Shown here in pieces: positions 1-8,484 of a stretch of 60,110 bases of DNA. Origin of the DNA: DASPLX01 sp035627375 (GTDB lineage: Bacteria > Pseudomonadota > Gammaproteobacteria > Burkholderiales > Burkholderiaceae_D); contig DASPLX010000051.1 in the NCBI GenBank assembly GCA_035627375.1, forward strand, positions 1 through 60,110, in the 5' to 3' direction. Numbering within the stretch: the stretch's first letter is position 1; every line of letters starts with the position of its first letter. The position numbers and the translations under genes are program-made. The notes under the pieces were generated by a model, which was not told where the DNA came from, made no database searches, and worked only from the letters and a program-made list of their open reading frames with translations.

Positions 1-1
1 C

Positions 2-619
2 ATCCCTGCCGGCGTATTGCGCCGCGCCTGGAATTTCCGCGATCCGCGCGTGCCGGGCAGGGAAGAGCTGGCGCCGATCCTGGCGCTGATCGGATGGCCG
101 GAGGTGGAGCGTAACGGGCTTCATGTCCGCCTGCCGCGCGCGGGCATGGAAATCGATTTCGGCGGCTTCGGCAAGGAATACGCCGCCGATCGCGCCGCCG
201 CGATGCTGGTCGAGCGCGGCGCGCGCCACGGCTATGTCAATCTCGGCGGCGACCTGCGCGTCTTCGGGCCGCAACCGGACGGCAGTCCCTGGGTCATCGG
301 CATCCAGGATCCGCGCGCGTCCGACCGTCTCGTCGCGAGCATCCCGGTGCAAAGCGGCGCGCTGACCACCAGCGGCGACTACGAGCGTTATTTCGATGCG
401 GACGGCAAACGCTATTGCCACATCCTCGATCCGCATACCGGCATGCCGGTCGAACATTGGCGCTCGGTCAGCGTGCTGGCGCCGCTAGCGATCGCGGCCG
501 GCAGCTGCGCCACGATCGCGATGCTGAAAGCGGAACAGGCTTTGCCGTTTCTCGAGGGGGCGAATGTCGCCTATCTGGCGGTCGATTGCCGGGGTGAGGT
601 GTTCAGCAAGGCGCTTTAG
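2..619 (+). CDS. FAD:protein FMN transferase (ApbE family), 5' end cut off by window edge
   Basis: ApbE-type enzymes move FMN from FAD onto a Thr/Ser of target flavoproteins (RnfG/NqrC-like or periplasmic reductases), usually outside the cytoplasmic membrane. The reading frame is open to base 2, so only the C-terminal part is here, and an internal TTG at 17 is unlikely to be the true start. Visible family motifs are DFGGFGKEYAADRAA, VNLGGDLRVFG, TTSGDYERYF and HILDPHTGMPV, the last matching the conserved metal-binding HxxDPxTG segment. The protein ends at FSKAL. The neighbours to the left, which would show its target flavoprotein, are outside the window. No stop or frameshift is visible in the part seen. 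Confidence 0.9.
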   Translation: MPAGVLRRAWNFRDPRVPGREELAPILALIGWPEVERNGLHVRLPRAGMEIDFGGFGKEYAADRAAAMLVERGARHGYVNLGGDLRVFGPQPDGSPWVIGIQDPRASDRLVASIPVQSGALTTSGDYERYFDADGKRYCHILDPHTGMPVEHWRSVSVLAPLAIAAGSCATIAMLKAEQALPFLEGANVAYLAVDCRGEVFSKAL

Positions 620-693
620 ACCTTAGGTCGATACGCAAGACTTTCTTGAACTGCGCAGAATGCGGCGAGAAACGGAAACTCCGTTCTTGGTTG

Positions 694-712
694 GCGTGGG
701 CGGTCGTGCCGG
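694..712 (+). repeat. 19-base word shared with 55254-55272
   Basis: GCGTGGGCGGTCGTGCCGG occurs here, at the left edge of the first giant hairpin, and again exactly at 55254-55272 downstream of thyA. The second site lacks the rest of the hairpin, so it may be a remnant or a target of the same repeat family. Confidence 0.6.
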
Positions 713-885
713 GGCTGCGGCCGCCCCGCTAGACGCTGCCCCTGCGGGGTCCCCGAAGAAGTGCCTGCCGACCCGGGAAGCGCAAAAACTCGCCTGCGGC
801 TCAAACATTTGCGCTTCTTTTTCCGGGTCGGCAGGCACTTCTTCGGCAGCGTCCCCAAGCGGGGCGGCCGCAGCCCCGGCACGAC
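703..885. repeat. Giant nested hairpin 1
   Basis: Outer arms 703-730 and 858-885 are perfect 28-base reverse complements. Inner arms 753-776 and 823-846 are perfect 24-base reverse complements, and innermost arms 777-786 and 808-817 match over 10 bases. The left side carries extra sequence between arms (about 731-752) that the right side has only in shortened form. As RNA or single-stranded DNA it would fold into one very stable rod. It lies 3' of the ApbE-like gene and 3' of tal (convergent), so transcription termination is possible, but it is far larger than an intrinsic terminator and has no U-tract. Confidence 0.85.
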
Positions 886-950
886 CTTCTCCGGCTTGGC
901 AAACGCATGCGAGGCACAATGACTGCTCCTACGCTCGTGCGTGCTTTGAA

Positions 951-1199
951 GGCGTTCTGGCTGTCCGGGTAGGGCGGGGCTGCCCGGGTAGGGGCTGGCC
1001 CGGCGCCGCTTTGGGACGCTGCCGAAAGAGGAACCGTCAACGCGGATAAAGAAGCGCAAATGTCTGAGCCCGCAGGGCGAGTTTTTGCGCTTCCCGCGTT
1101 GACGGTTCCTCTTTCGGGTACCCCGAAGGGGCAGCGTCTAGCGGCGCCGGGCCAGCCCCTACCCGGGCAGCCCCGCCCTACCCGGGCAGCCAGAATGCC
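951..1199. repeat. Giant nested hairpin 2, inverted relative of hairpin 1
   Basis: Outer arms 951-1010 and 1140-1199 are 60-base reverse complements with two mismatches. Inner arms 1022-1045 and 1094-1117 are a perfect 24-base match, and innermost arms 1051-1060 and 1084-1093 match over 10 bases. The apical sequence (about 1051-1093) is close to the reverse complement of the apex of hairpin 1 (777-817), and the extra block near 1118-1139 on its right side matches the reverse complement of the left-side block of hairpin 1. The two units are therefore related copies in opposite orientation with different arm sequences. Confidence 0.85.
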
Positions 1200-1258
1200 C
1201 GCCGCCGGCGTAGGCGCGTGCGCAATACGAATTGCGAATAGCGAAGTGAGATGCGAAG

Positions 1259-2194
1259 TTAACGCACCGCCTCCACCATCTTCTCCAGCTTGACCGCATC
1301 GGCGCAGAACAGGCGGATGCCTTCGGCCAGCTTCTCGGTCGCCATGGCGTCGTCGTTGAGCATCAGGCGGAAGGATTTCTCGTCGAGCGAGAGCTTCCGC
1401 ATGTCTGCCGCCTGCGCCGCTTCCACGCTCAGCCTGCGTTCGACCGGCGCCTCGGACTCGGCCAGCTTCTGCAGCAGATCCGGGCTGATCGTCAACAGGT
1501 CGCAACCGGCCAGCTCGACGATCTGCGAAGTGTTGCGGAAGCTCGCTCCCATCACCTCGGTCGCGTGGCCGAACTTGCGGTAATAAGTGTAGATGCGCTT
1601 GACCGACTGCACGCCCGGATCCTCGACGCCCGCGTATTCCTGGCCGGTGGACTTCTTGTACCAATCGTAGATGCGGCCGACGAAGGGCGAGATCAACTGC
1701 GCCTTCGCCTCGGTGCAGGCGACCGCTTGCGGCAGCGAGAACAGCAGCGTCATGTTGCAGCGGATGCCTTCCTTCTCCAGCACCTCGGCGGCGCGGATGC
1801 CTTCCCAGGTCGAAGCGATCTTGATCAGCACGCGCTCGCGCGGGATGCCGGCGGCTTCGTACAGGGAAATCAGCGTGCGGCCTTTCTCGATCGTCGCCTC
1901 GGTGTCGAAGGACAGGCGGGCATCGGTCTCGGTCGAGACGCGGCCCGGGATCAGCTTCAGGATCTCCAGGCCGAAGGCGATCAGCAGGCGATCGACGATC
2001 TCGCCGACCGGCTTGCCCCCGTGGTCGCGCACCGCCTGTTCCAGCAGCGGCTTGTATTCATCCTTCTGCACGGCTTTCAGGATCAGCGACGGATTGGTCG
2101 TCGCATCGCGCGGCGCGAAGGCTTTCATGGCCTGGAAATCGCCGGTGTCGGCGACGATCGTGGTGTATTGCTTGAGTTGTTCGAGCTGGTTCAT
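1259..2194 (-). CDS. tal: Transaldolase
   Basis: Cytosolic transaldolase moves a dihydroxyacetone unit between sugar phosphates in the non-oxidative pentose phosphate pathway. The protein has 311 residues, the usual length of the TalB class. The Schiff-base lysine is expected to be K125 in the motif RVLIKIASTWEG, followed by the strand GIRCNMTLLFS; DATTNPSLI near residue 30 is the N-terminal family signature. It is the last gene of a pgi-zwf-hexR-tal series on the minus strand, 87 bases after hexR. No strong Shine-Dalgarno sequence is visible before the ATG. Its 3' end faces the giant hairpins. Confidence 0.96.
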   Translation of the reverse strand: MNQLEQLKQYTTIVADTGDFQAMKAFAPRDATTNPSLILKAVQKDEYKPLLEQAVRDHGGKPVGEIVDRLLIAFGLEILKLIPGRVSTETDARLSFDTEATIEKGRTLISLYEAAGIPRERVLIKIASTWEGIRAAEVLEKEGIRCNMTLLFSLPQAVACTEAKAQLISPFVGRIYDWYKKSTGQEYAGVEDPGVQSVKRIYTYYRKFGHATEVMGASFRNTSQIVELAGCDLLTISPDLLQKLAESEAPVERRLSVEAAQAADMRKLSLDEKSFRLMLNDDAMATEKLAEGIRLFCADAVKLEKMVEAVR

Positions 2195-2281
2195 GGGACT
2201 GGAAAGAAAGGCAAGAAGGAACCCGCCATTGTACGCAATTCGTCGGTTCTGCCGGCGCCGCCGGCAAAGCGCAGAGGGCGA

Positions 2282-3142
2282 TCAGCGGAAGAAGGAATCG
2301 AATTGCATGTCGAATTTCTGCAAGGCCTTTTGCGCGTTCTGCATCTTGTTGCGCGCTTCCGGGCCGCGCCGCAGGGCCAGGCCGACGGCAAGGATGTCGA
2401 TCACCACCAGGTGCGCCAGGCGCGCCGAGATCGGCGTGTAGGGATCGATGTTGAAAGACAGGTCGATCGGCACCAGCACGGTCGCCAGCTCGGCCAGCGG
2501 CGTGCCGCTCGGCGTCAGGGCGATCACGTCGGCTTCCATCTTGCGCGCCAGCTGGATGCTGCGCAGGAGCGCCGCGCTGTTGCCGCGCTGCGAGATGGCG
2601 ACCACCGTGTCGCCTTTCTGCAGCAGCGACGCGGCGATGCTGTGGATGTGCGGATCGCTGTAGGCGACCGTCGGCACGCCGGAGCGGAAGAACTTGTGCT
2701 GGGCGTCGGCCGCGACGATGCCGGACGTGCCCTGGCCGTAGAACTCGATCTTGTTCGAATGCGTCAGCACGTCGAGCGCGCGCTGGATGGCGTCCGGCTT
2801 CAGGTTGTTGCGCAGATCGAGCAGGGTGTTGATCGAGCGGCTGCAGATCTTGTTGCACAGGTCGGCCGCGAGGTCGTCCTGGGCCGGCGATTCGTCGGCG
2901 CCCGGCAGCGCCAGCGCCAGGCTTTGCGCCAGCTTGAGCTTGAATTCCTGCCAGCCGTCGTAGCCGATCGCGCGGCAGAAGCGCACCACCGTCGGTTCCG
3001 ATACCTGCGCCTTCTTGGCGAGCGCCGTGATGTTTTCCGAAACCGCGAGGTCGGGATTCTTCAGCACCGTCAGCGCGACCTTGCGCTCCGATTTCGAGAG
3101 CGAATCGAGATGCGTCTTGATCGAGTCGAGCAGCATCGTCAT
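2282..3142 (-). CDS. hexR: RpiR-family transcriptional regulator HexR
   Basis: HexR regulators repress glycolytic, Entner-Doudoroff and pentose phosphate genes and let go when 2-keto-3-deoxy-6-phosphogluconate binds. The 286-residue protein has an N-terminal RpiR helix-turn-helix (about 5-80, with KKAQVSEPTVVRFCRAIGY) and a C-terminal SIS sugar-phosphate domain (about 125-260, with FYGQGTSGIVA and ISQRGNSAALLRSI). The ATG at 3142 overlaps the zwf stop codon as ATGA, which fixes the start and implies translational coupling. Probable operators sit upstream of pgi and edd (6355-6369 and 6515-6529). The product name rests on family features plus operon context. Confidence 0.93.
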   Translation of the reverse strand: MTMLLDSIKTHLDSLSKSERKVALTVLKNPDLAVSENITALAKKAQVSEPTVVRFCRAIGYDGWQEFKLKLAQSLALALPGADESPAQDDLAADLCNKICSRSINTLLDLRNNLKPDAIQRALDVLTHSNKIEFYGQGTSGIVAADAQHKFFRSGVPTVAYSDPHIHSIAASLLQKGDTVVAISQRGNSAALLRSIQLARKMEADVIALTPSGTPLAELATVLVPIDLSFNIDPYTPISARLAHLVVIDILAVGLALRRGPEARNKMQNAQKALQKFDMQFDSFFR

Positions 3143-4614
3143 AGTTCGGGCAGCGCTTCCTCGCGCCATTGCAGGCCGTCGCGGCCGATCAGGGCGCTGG
3201 CGGCGGCCGGTCCCCAGGTGCCCGCGGAATACGGTATCGGATCGGTATCCTCCTGGTCCCAATGGTTCAGGATCGGCTCGACCCATTCCCAGGCAGCTTC
3301 CAGTTCGTCGCTGCGCATGAACAGCGTCAGCTGGCCGCGCAGGATATCGAGCAGCAGGCGCTCGTAGGCTTCCATGCGCGGCATCTTGAAGCTTTCGCGG
3401 AAATCGAGTTCCAGCTCCACCGGCTTCAGGCGCATGCCGTCGCCGGGCGTCTTCGCCATCAGGTTCAGCTGCAGGCCTTCGTCCGGCTGCAGGCGGATCA
3501 CCAGGCAGTTGGGCTGGAAGGTCGAGGTCGATTGCGCGAAGATCGAATGCGGAATGCTCTTGAAGCGCACCACGATCTCGGCCAGCTGGTCGGCCATGCG
3601 CTTGCCGGTGCGCAGGAAGAAGGGCACGCCAGCCCAGCGCCAGGTATCGATCTCGGCCTTCAGCGCGACGAAGGTCTCGGTGCGCGAACCCGGGTTGGCG
3701 CCCGGTTCCTTGCGATAGCCCGGCACCTCGACGCCGTTGACGTGGCCGCTGCGGTACTGGCCGCGGATCACGTTTTGCGCCAGCGTGGTCGGCGTGAAGC
3801 GGCGCAGCGAACGCAGCACCTTCAGCTTTTCGTCGCGCACCGCGTCGGCGTTGATCGATACCGGCGATTCCATGGCGACGATGCACAGCAGCTGCAGCAG
3901 GTGGTTCTGCAGCATGTCGCGCAGCGCGCCGGCGGTCTCGTAGAAGCCCATGCGGTTGCCGACGCCGATTTCCTCGGCGATCGTGATCTGCACGTCGGAA
4001 ATCCATTCGCGCCGCCACAGCGGTTCGAACAAGACGTTGCCGAAGCGCAGCGCCAGCAGGTTCTGCACCGCTTCCTTGCCGAGGTAGTGATCGATGCGGA
4101 AGATCTGCGACTCGGAAAAGACGCGCCCGACCTCTTCGTTGATCTGCTTGGCGCTGGCCAGGTCGCGGCCGAGCGGCTTTTCGAGCACCACGCGCGAGTT
4201 CGGCGTGGCCAGGCCGATCTTGGCCAGGTTGTGGCAGATGGTGGAGAACAGGCTCGGCGGCGTGGCGAGATAGTAGACGCGCGTGACCTTGTTGTCGTCG
4301 CGCATGGCATCGACCAGGGCTTGGTAGGAAGCGGCGTCGGAAGCGTCGAGCGTCACGTAGACGATGCGTTCGCAAAACGCTTGCCATAGGGACAGGTCGA
4401 AATTGCTGGCGGCGATATGCGGCTTGGAGTTGCGGTCGACGTTCTCGAGGAATTCCTCGCGCGACCATTCGTGCCGGCCGACGCAGATGATGCGGGCGCT
4501 CGCCGGCAAATCCTTGGCTCGGTCGCGCGCATACATGGCCGGCAGGAGCTTGCGCATGGCGAGATCGCCGCTGCCGCCGAATAACACGAGGTCGAAATCT
4601 GCAATAGTCGTCAT
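3139..4614 (-). CDS. zwf: Glucose-6-phosphate 1-dehydrogenase
   Basis: It oxidises glucose-6-phosphate to 6-phosphogluconolactone with NADP+, the entry step to both the oxidative pentose phosphate and Entner-Doudoroff routes. The 491-residue length is normal. The nucleotide-binding motif GGSGDLA is at residues 13-19 and the substrate-binding RIDHYLGKE segment lies near residue 180. The start at 4614 has a GGAAG sequence upstream at suitable distance. It follows pgi after 50 bases and overlaps hexR by four bases, so regulator and enzyme are co-translated. No 6-phosphogluconolactonase gene follows it, unlike in many pseudomonad zwf-pgl-edd clusters. Confidence 0.97.
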   Translation of the reverse strand: MTTIADFDLVLFGGSGDLAMRKLLPAMYARDRAKDLPASARIICVGRHEWSREEFLENVDRNSKPHIAASNFDLSLWQAFCERIVYVTLDASDAASYQALVDAMRDDNKVTRVYYLATPPSLFSTICHNLAKIGLATPNSRVVLEKPLGRDLASAKQINEEVGRVFSESQIFRIDHYLGKEAVQNLLALRFGNVLFEPLWRREWISDVQITIAEEIGVGNRMGFYETAGALRDMLQNHLLQLLCIVAMESPVSINADAVRDEKLKVLRSLRRFTPTTLAQNVIRGQYRSGHVNGVEVPGYRKEPGANPGSRTETFVALKAEIDTWRWAGVPFFLRTGKRMADQLAEIVVRFKSIPHSIFAQSTSTFQPNCLVIRLQPDEGLQLNLMAKTPGDGMRLKPVELELDFRESFKMPRMEAYERLLLDILRGQLTLFMRSDELEAAWEWVEPILNHWDQEDTDPIPYSAGTWGPAAASALIGRDGLQWREEALPEL

Positions 4615-4642
4615 GATGAAAAACTTCCGTCAATAATCGCTG

Positions 4643-4657
4643 CTCGGAGTATCCGAG
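4643..4657 (-). other. Small hairpin between pgi and zwf
   Basis: The sequence CTCGGA-N3-TCCGAG forms a perfect six-pair stem with a three-base loop in the 50-base gap between pgi and zwf. It has no U-tract, so it is more likely an mRNA processing or stability element than a terminator, if it has any role. Confidence 0.35.
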
Positions 4658-4664
4658 GAAAGAA

Positions 4665-6314
4665 TCATAAAGCGCGCCGCGCGCGTTCGATCAGGCCGTT
4701 GGTCGAGCTGTCGTGCGCCTGCGGCATAGGCGCGCCGGCCAGTTCGTCCTGGATGCGTTTCGCCAGCACCTTGCCGAGTTCCACGCCCCACTGGTCGAAG
4801 CTGTTGACACCCCAGATCGCGCCTTGCACGAAGACCTTGTGCTCGTACAACGCGATCAAGGCCCCGAGCGTCGCCGGCGTCAAGGCATCGAGCAGGATCG
4901 TGCTGCTCGGACGATTGCCGGGAAAGGTCTTGTGCGGAACCAAGGCCGCGACCCGCTCCGGCGCCATGCCCTGCGCCTCCAGTTCCGCGCGCGCTTCCTC
5001 GGCCGTCTTGCCGCGCATGAAGGCTTCCGATTGGGCGAAGCAATTCGCCAGCAGGGCCGCGTGGTGGCCGGCCAGATCATGGCTTGGCTTCAAGGCGGCG
5101 ATGAAATCCACGGGAATGATATCCGTTCCTTGGTGCAGCAATTGGAAATAGGCATGCTGGCCGTTAGTGCCGACGTCGCCCCAGATCACCGGGCAGGTTG
5201 CGACGTCGGCCGCGGTTCCGTCCGCTGTCACGCGCTTGCCGTTGCTTTCCATTTCCAGCTGTTGCAGATAGGCCGGGAACTGGGCCAGGTCTTGATGATA
5301 GGGAGCGATCGAGACGGAATGGGTACCGAAGAAATTGCGGTACCACACGCCGATCAGGGCCAGCAGCGCCGGCATGTTGCGCTCCAGCGGCGCGCTGCGG
5401 AAATGCTCGTCCATGGCATGCGCGCCGGCAAGGAACTCGGCGAAGCGCTGGTAGCCGACCGCCAGCGCCACCGGCAATCCGATCGCCGACCATACCGAAT
5501 AGCGGCCGCCGACCCAATCCCAGAACTGGAACATATTGGCCGGGTCGATGCCGAATGATTTTACAGCGTCGGTGTTGGTCGATACCGCCACGAAATGCTT
5601 AGGCAGGTCGGATTCCTTGCCTGTTCGCAGGAACCAGGCGCGCGCCGAATGCGCGTTCATCATCGTCTCGGCCGTGGTGAAGGTCTTGGAGGCGACGATG
5701 AACAAGGTGGTTTCCGGGTCGACGGCTTGCAGCGCGGCATCGAGGTCGTGGCCGTCGACATTGGCGACGAAATGCAGTTTCAGGCGCGGATGCGCGTAAT
5801 GACGCAAGGCGCGGCACGCCATTTCCGGCCCCAGGTCGGAGCCGCCGATGCCGATATTGACGATGTCGGTGATCGGCTTGCCGGTGTAGCCGAGCCAGGC
5901 GCCGGAACGCACGCGATCGGTGAAGGCTTGGATGCGTTCGAGGACCGCATGCACATCGAGGCCGACATCCTGGCCGTCGATGGCAACGGTCTTGCCGCGC
6001 GGCGCGCGCAAGGCCACATGCAATACCGAGCGCCGTTCCGTCGTATTGATCCTGGCGCCGGCGAACATGGCGTCGCGCTGCGCTTCCACGCCGCGCTCGC
6101 GCGCCAGCGACACGAGCAAGCGCAGGGTGGTTTCGGTCAGATGATTCTTGGAATAGTCGAGAAACAGGCCGGCCGCTTCCAGCGAGAACTTGTCGAAGCG
6201 CGCGGCATCGCCTGAGAACAGGTCGGGCAACTGCCATTGGCGCGCTTCGGAGAAGTGAGCTTGGAGCGCCTGGAATGCCGGCGCGACGGACAGTGATGGC
6301 ATGACGGAGGACAT
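4665..6314 (-). CDS. pgi: Glucose-6-phosphate isomerase
   Basis: It interconverts glucose-6-phosphate and fructose-6-phosphate in the cytosol. The 549-residue protein is full length for the bacterial family. Signatures seen are GYTGKPITDIVNIGIGGSDLGP near residue 150 (its core NIGIGGSDLGP binds sugar phosphate), ASKTFTTAETM near residue 210, and GGRYSVWSAIGLP near 265. The first ATG is at 6314; a second in-frame ATG four codons later is equally possible because neither has a clear ribosome binding site. It is the first gene of the minus-strand operon and diverges from edd across a 240-base promoter region with HexR-like sites. Confidence 0.97.
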   Translation of the reverse strand: MSSVMPSLSVAPAFQALQAHFSEARQWQLPDLFSGDAARFDKFSLEAAGLFLDYSKNHLTETTLRLLVSLARERGVEAQRDAMFAGARINTTERRSVLHVALRAPRGKTVAIDGQDVGLDVHAVLERIQAFTDRVRSGAWLGYTGKPITDIVNIGIGGSDLGPEMACRALRHYAHPRLKLHFVANVDGHDLDAALQAVDPETTLFIVASKTFTTAETMMNAHSARAWFLRTGKESDLPKHFVAVSTNTDAVKSFGIDPANMFQFWDWVGGRYSVWSAIGLPVALAVGYQRFAEFLAGAHAMDEHFRSAPLERNMPALLALIGVWYRNFFGTHSVSIAPYHQDLAQFPAYLQQLEMESNGKRVTADGTAADVATCPVIWGDVGTNGQHAYFQLLHQGTDIIPVDFIAALKPSHDLAGHHAALLANCFAQSEAFMRGKTAEEARAELEAQGMAPERVAALVPHKTFPGNRPSSTILLDALTPATLGALIALYEHKVFVQGAIWGVNSFDQWGVELGKVLAKRIQDELAGAPMPQAHDSSTNGLIERARRAL

Positions 6315-6354
6315 GGTTGTCGAAAGAGGTTGAATGAACTATACAACAAAAGAA

Positions 6355-6369
6355 GGTAAATTCACTACA
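6355..6369 (-). promoter_or_regulatory. Candidate HexR operator, pgi side
   Basis: Read on the minus strand it is TGTAGTGAATTTACC, matching 12 of 15 positions of the HexR consensus as I recall it (TGTARTWWWAYTACA). It lies 41-55 bases upstream of the pgi ATG, just upstream of a TATAGT that could serve as -10 (6338-6343). The left half-site is perfect, the right half is weaker. Confidence 0.5.
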
Positions 6370-6514
6370 AAAATTTTGTGCGGGACGGCAATTGGCCAAC
6401 ATAAGGCCGGGCTTTCCCTTATTTTCTCCAAGGGCGGTGAGAAGGGGAGGAGATTGGTTGTTGAATCGGCGAGGCGCGGAAAGGGTGTCGAAAAAGCCTT
6501 GTGTTTGCAAAAAA

Positions 6515-6529
6515 TGTAGTAAAATTTCA
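6515..6529 (+). promoter_or_regulatory. Candidate HexR operator, edd side
   Basis: TGTAGTAAAATTTCA matches 14 of 15 positions of the recalled HexR consensus. It overlaps TAAAAT (6520-6525), a plausible -10 box of the edd promoter, which fits repression by blocking RNA polymerase. It is 27 bases before the edd ATG. Confidence 0.65.
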
Positions 6530-6555
6530 AAATCTTCTTCGGTAAGGATTTGAAC

Positions 6556-8463
6556 ATGTCTCTGCATCCGGTTATAGCCAAGGTCACCGAGAGAATCGTC
6601 GAGCGCAGCCGGCCGACGCGCGCCGCCTACCTCGAGCGGGTGGAGGCGGCGCGCCGCAAGGGCGCTCAGCGCGGCGCGTTGTCATGCACCAATCTCGCGC
6701 ACGGCTTCGCGGCGTTCCCGGCGCATGACAAGCTCGTGCTCAAGCAACAGAAGCAACCCTCGGTGGCGATCGTGTCGGCCTACAACGACATGCTGTCCGC
6801 GCACCAGCCGTATGAATACTTTCCCCGCCTGATCAAGGAAGCCGTGCGTAAGGCCGGCGGCGTGGCGCAATTCGCCGGCGGCGTGCCGGCGATGTGCGAC
6901 GGCGTCACGCAAGGCCAGCCCGGCATGGAACTGTCGCTGTTCTCGCGCGACACGATCGCGATGGCGACCGCGGTCGCGTTGTCGCACAACATGTTCGATT
7001 CCGTGCTGTATCTCGGCATCTGCGACAAGATCGTGCCCGGCCTCTTGATCGGCGCTCTGCATTTCGGCCATCTGCCGGCGGTTTTCGTTCCCGGCGGACC
7101 CATGACCTCGGGCATCTCCAATTCGGAAAAGGCGAAGATCCGCCAGCTGTATGCGCAAGGCAAGGTCGGCCGCGAGGAGTTGCTCGAATCCGAATCGCAG
7201 TCCTATCACGGCTCCGGCACCTGCACCTTCTACGGCACCGCCAACAGCAACCAGATGCTGATGGAGGTCATGGGCCTGCATCTGCCGGGCGCGGCCTTCA
7301 TCAATCCCGGCACGCCGCTGCGCGACGCCTTGACCGCCGCCGCCGCGCGCCGCGCCGTCGAGATCAGCGCGCTCGGCGACGACTACATTCCGGTCGGCCG
7401 CGTGGTCGACGAGAAATCGATCGTCAATGCCGTCGCCGCGCTGCTCGCCACCGGCGGTTCGACCAACCACACCTTGCACTGGATCGCGGTCGCCAAGGCG
7501 GCGGGCATCGTGATCGACTGGAACGATTTCGATGCGCTGTCCTCGGTCGTGCCGTTGATCGCGCGCATCTATCCGAACGGCGAAGCCGACGTGAATCATT
7601 TTCATGCCGCCGGCAGCACCGGTTATGTGATCCGCGAGTTGCTCGACGCCGGCCTGCTGCACGAAGACGTGACGACGGTGCTCGGCAAGGGCTTGCGCTC
7701 GCATTGCGCCGAACCCTTCCTCGAGGGCGAGGCGGCGGTGTGGCGCGCCGCTCCCGCGAAGAGCGGCGATCCCGACGTGCTGCGCCCGGTGGCCGAGCCG
7801 TTCTCGAAGGACGGCGGCTTGCGCCTGGTCCAAGGCAATCTCGGCCGCGCGATCATGAAGGTGTCGGCGGTCAAGCCGCAGCATCGCAGCGTCGAGGCGC
7901 CGGCGATCGTCTTCGATTCCCAGGAAGCTTTCATGGAGGCTTACAAGGCCGGCCGGCTCGACCGCGATTTCGTCGCCGTCGTCCGCTTCCAGGGGCCGCG
8001 CGCCAACGGCATGCCCGAGCTGCATGCCTTGACTCCCGCGCTCGCCAACCTGCAGGATGCCGGCCTCCGCGTGGCGCTGGTGACCGACGGTCGCATGTCG
8101 GGCGCGTCGGGCAAGGTGCCGGCGGCGATCCACGTGTCGCCGGAGGTGCTGGCGGGCGGGCCGCTCGGCCGCGTGCGCGACGGCGACGTGATCCGGCTCG
8201 ATGCCGAGACCGGCGTGCTGCAGGCGCTGGTCGACGAGAAAGAGTGGGCGGCGCGCAGCAATGCGACGGCCGACCTGTTCGCCGACCACGTCGGCATGGG
8301 GCGCGAACTGTTCGCCGTGTTCCGCAACGCCGTGAGCGAAGCGGAGCAGGGCGCGGCCACCTTCGGCCTGCCGCCGCCGCTGCACATGCCGGAGGAAACC
8401 GACAACGTATTGCATGCGCCGGAAGGCACACCTTCCGACGAGGATCATCTGATCCGCCGCTGA
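6556..8463 (+). CDS. edd: 6-Phosphogluconate dehydratase
   Basis: Edd dehydrates 6-phosphogluconate to 2-keto-3-deoxy-6-phosphogluconate (KDPG), the first committed step of the Entner-Doudoroff pathway. This IlvD/Edd-family protein has 635 residues. The conserved cysteine segments expected to hold the iron-sulfur cluster are visible: MCDGVTQGQPGMELS, GICDKIVPGLLIGAL and GTCTFYGTANSNQM. The ATG at 6556 is preferred to an in-frame TTG two codons earlier because TAAGGATT sits at ribosome-binding distance. It diverges from pgi and is followed after 21 bases by eda. The HexR-like site overlapping its promoter suggests induction by its own product. Confidence 0.96.
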   Translation: MSLHPVIAKVTERIVERSRPTRAAYLERVEAARRKGAQRGALSCTNLAHGFAAFPAHDKLVLKQQKQPSVAIVSAYNDMLSAHQPYEYFPRLIKEAVRKAGGVAQFAGGVPAMCDGVTQGQPGMELSLFSRDTIAMATAVALSHNMFDSVLYLGICDKIVPGLLIGALHFGHLPAVFVPGGPMTSGISNSEKAKIRQLYAQGKVGREELLESESQSYHGSGTCTFYGTANSNQMLMEVMGLHLPGAAFINPGTPLRDALTAAAARRAVEISALGDDYIPVGRVVDEKSIVNAVAALLATGGSTNHTLHWIAVAKAAGIVIDWNDFDALSSVVPLIARIYPNGEADVNHFHAAGSTGYVIRELLDAGLLHEDVTTVLGKGLRSHCAEPFLEGEAAVWRAAPAKSGDPDVLRPVAEPFSKDGGLRLVQGNLGRAIMKVSAVKPQHRSVEAPAIVFDSQEAFMEAYKAGRLDRDFVAVVRFQGPRANGMPELHALTPALANLQDAGLRVALVTDGRMSGASGKVPAAIHVSPEVLAGGPLGRVRDGDVIRLDAETGVLQALVDEKEWAARSNATADLFADHVGMGRELFAVFRNAVSEAEQGAATFGLPPPLHMPEETDNVLHAPEGTPSDEDHLIRR

Positions 8464-8484
8464 ACGCGCCGTCATCAACGAACC

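Larger units (their letters stand above)
620..1258. other. Non-coding block dominated by two giant inverted repeats
   Basis: There is no credible gene between the ApbE-like gene and tal. The space holds two large hairpin-forming units (703-885 and 951-1199) and a spacer of about 65 bases. Open frames in both directions here are a by-product of the palindromes and the high GC. Confidence 0.8.

Noticed and set aside
616..1664. Long open frames on both strands across the giant hairpins
   Set aside because: They are mirror images produced by the inverted repeats, are Ala/Gly/Arg/Pro-rich, have no ribosome sites and overlap the well supported tal gene.
1565..3367. 600-residue plus-strand frame opposite tal, hexR and zwf
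   Set aside because: It is a high-GC shadow antisense to three clear genes, with Arg/Ala/Gln/Asp-rich composition and no motif.
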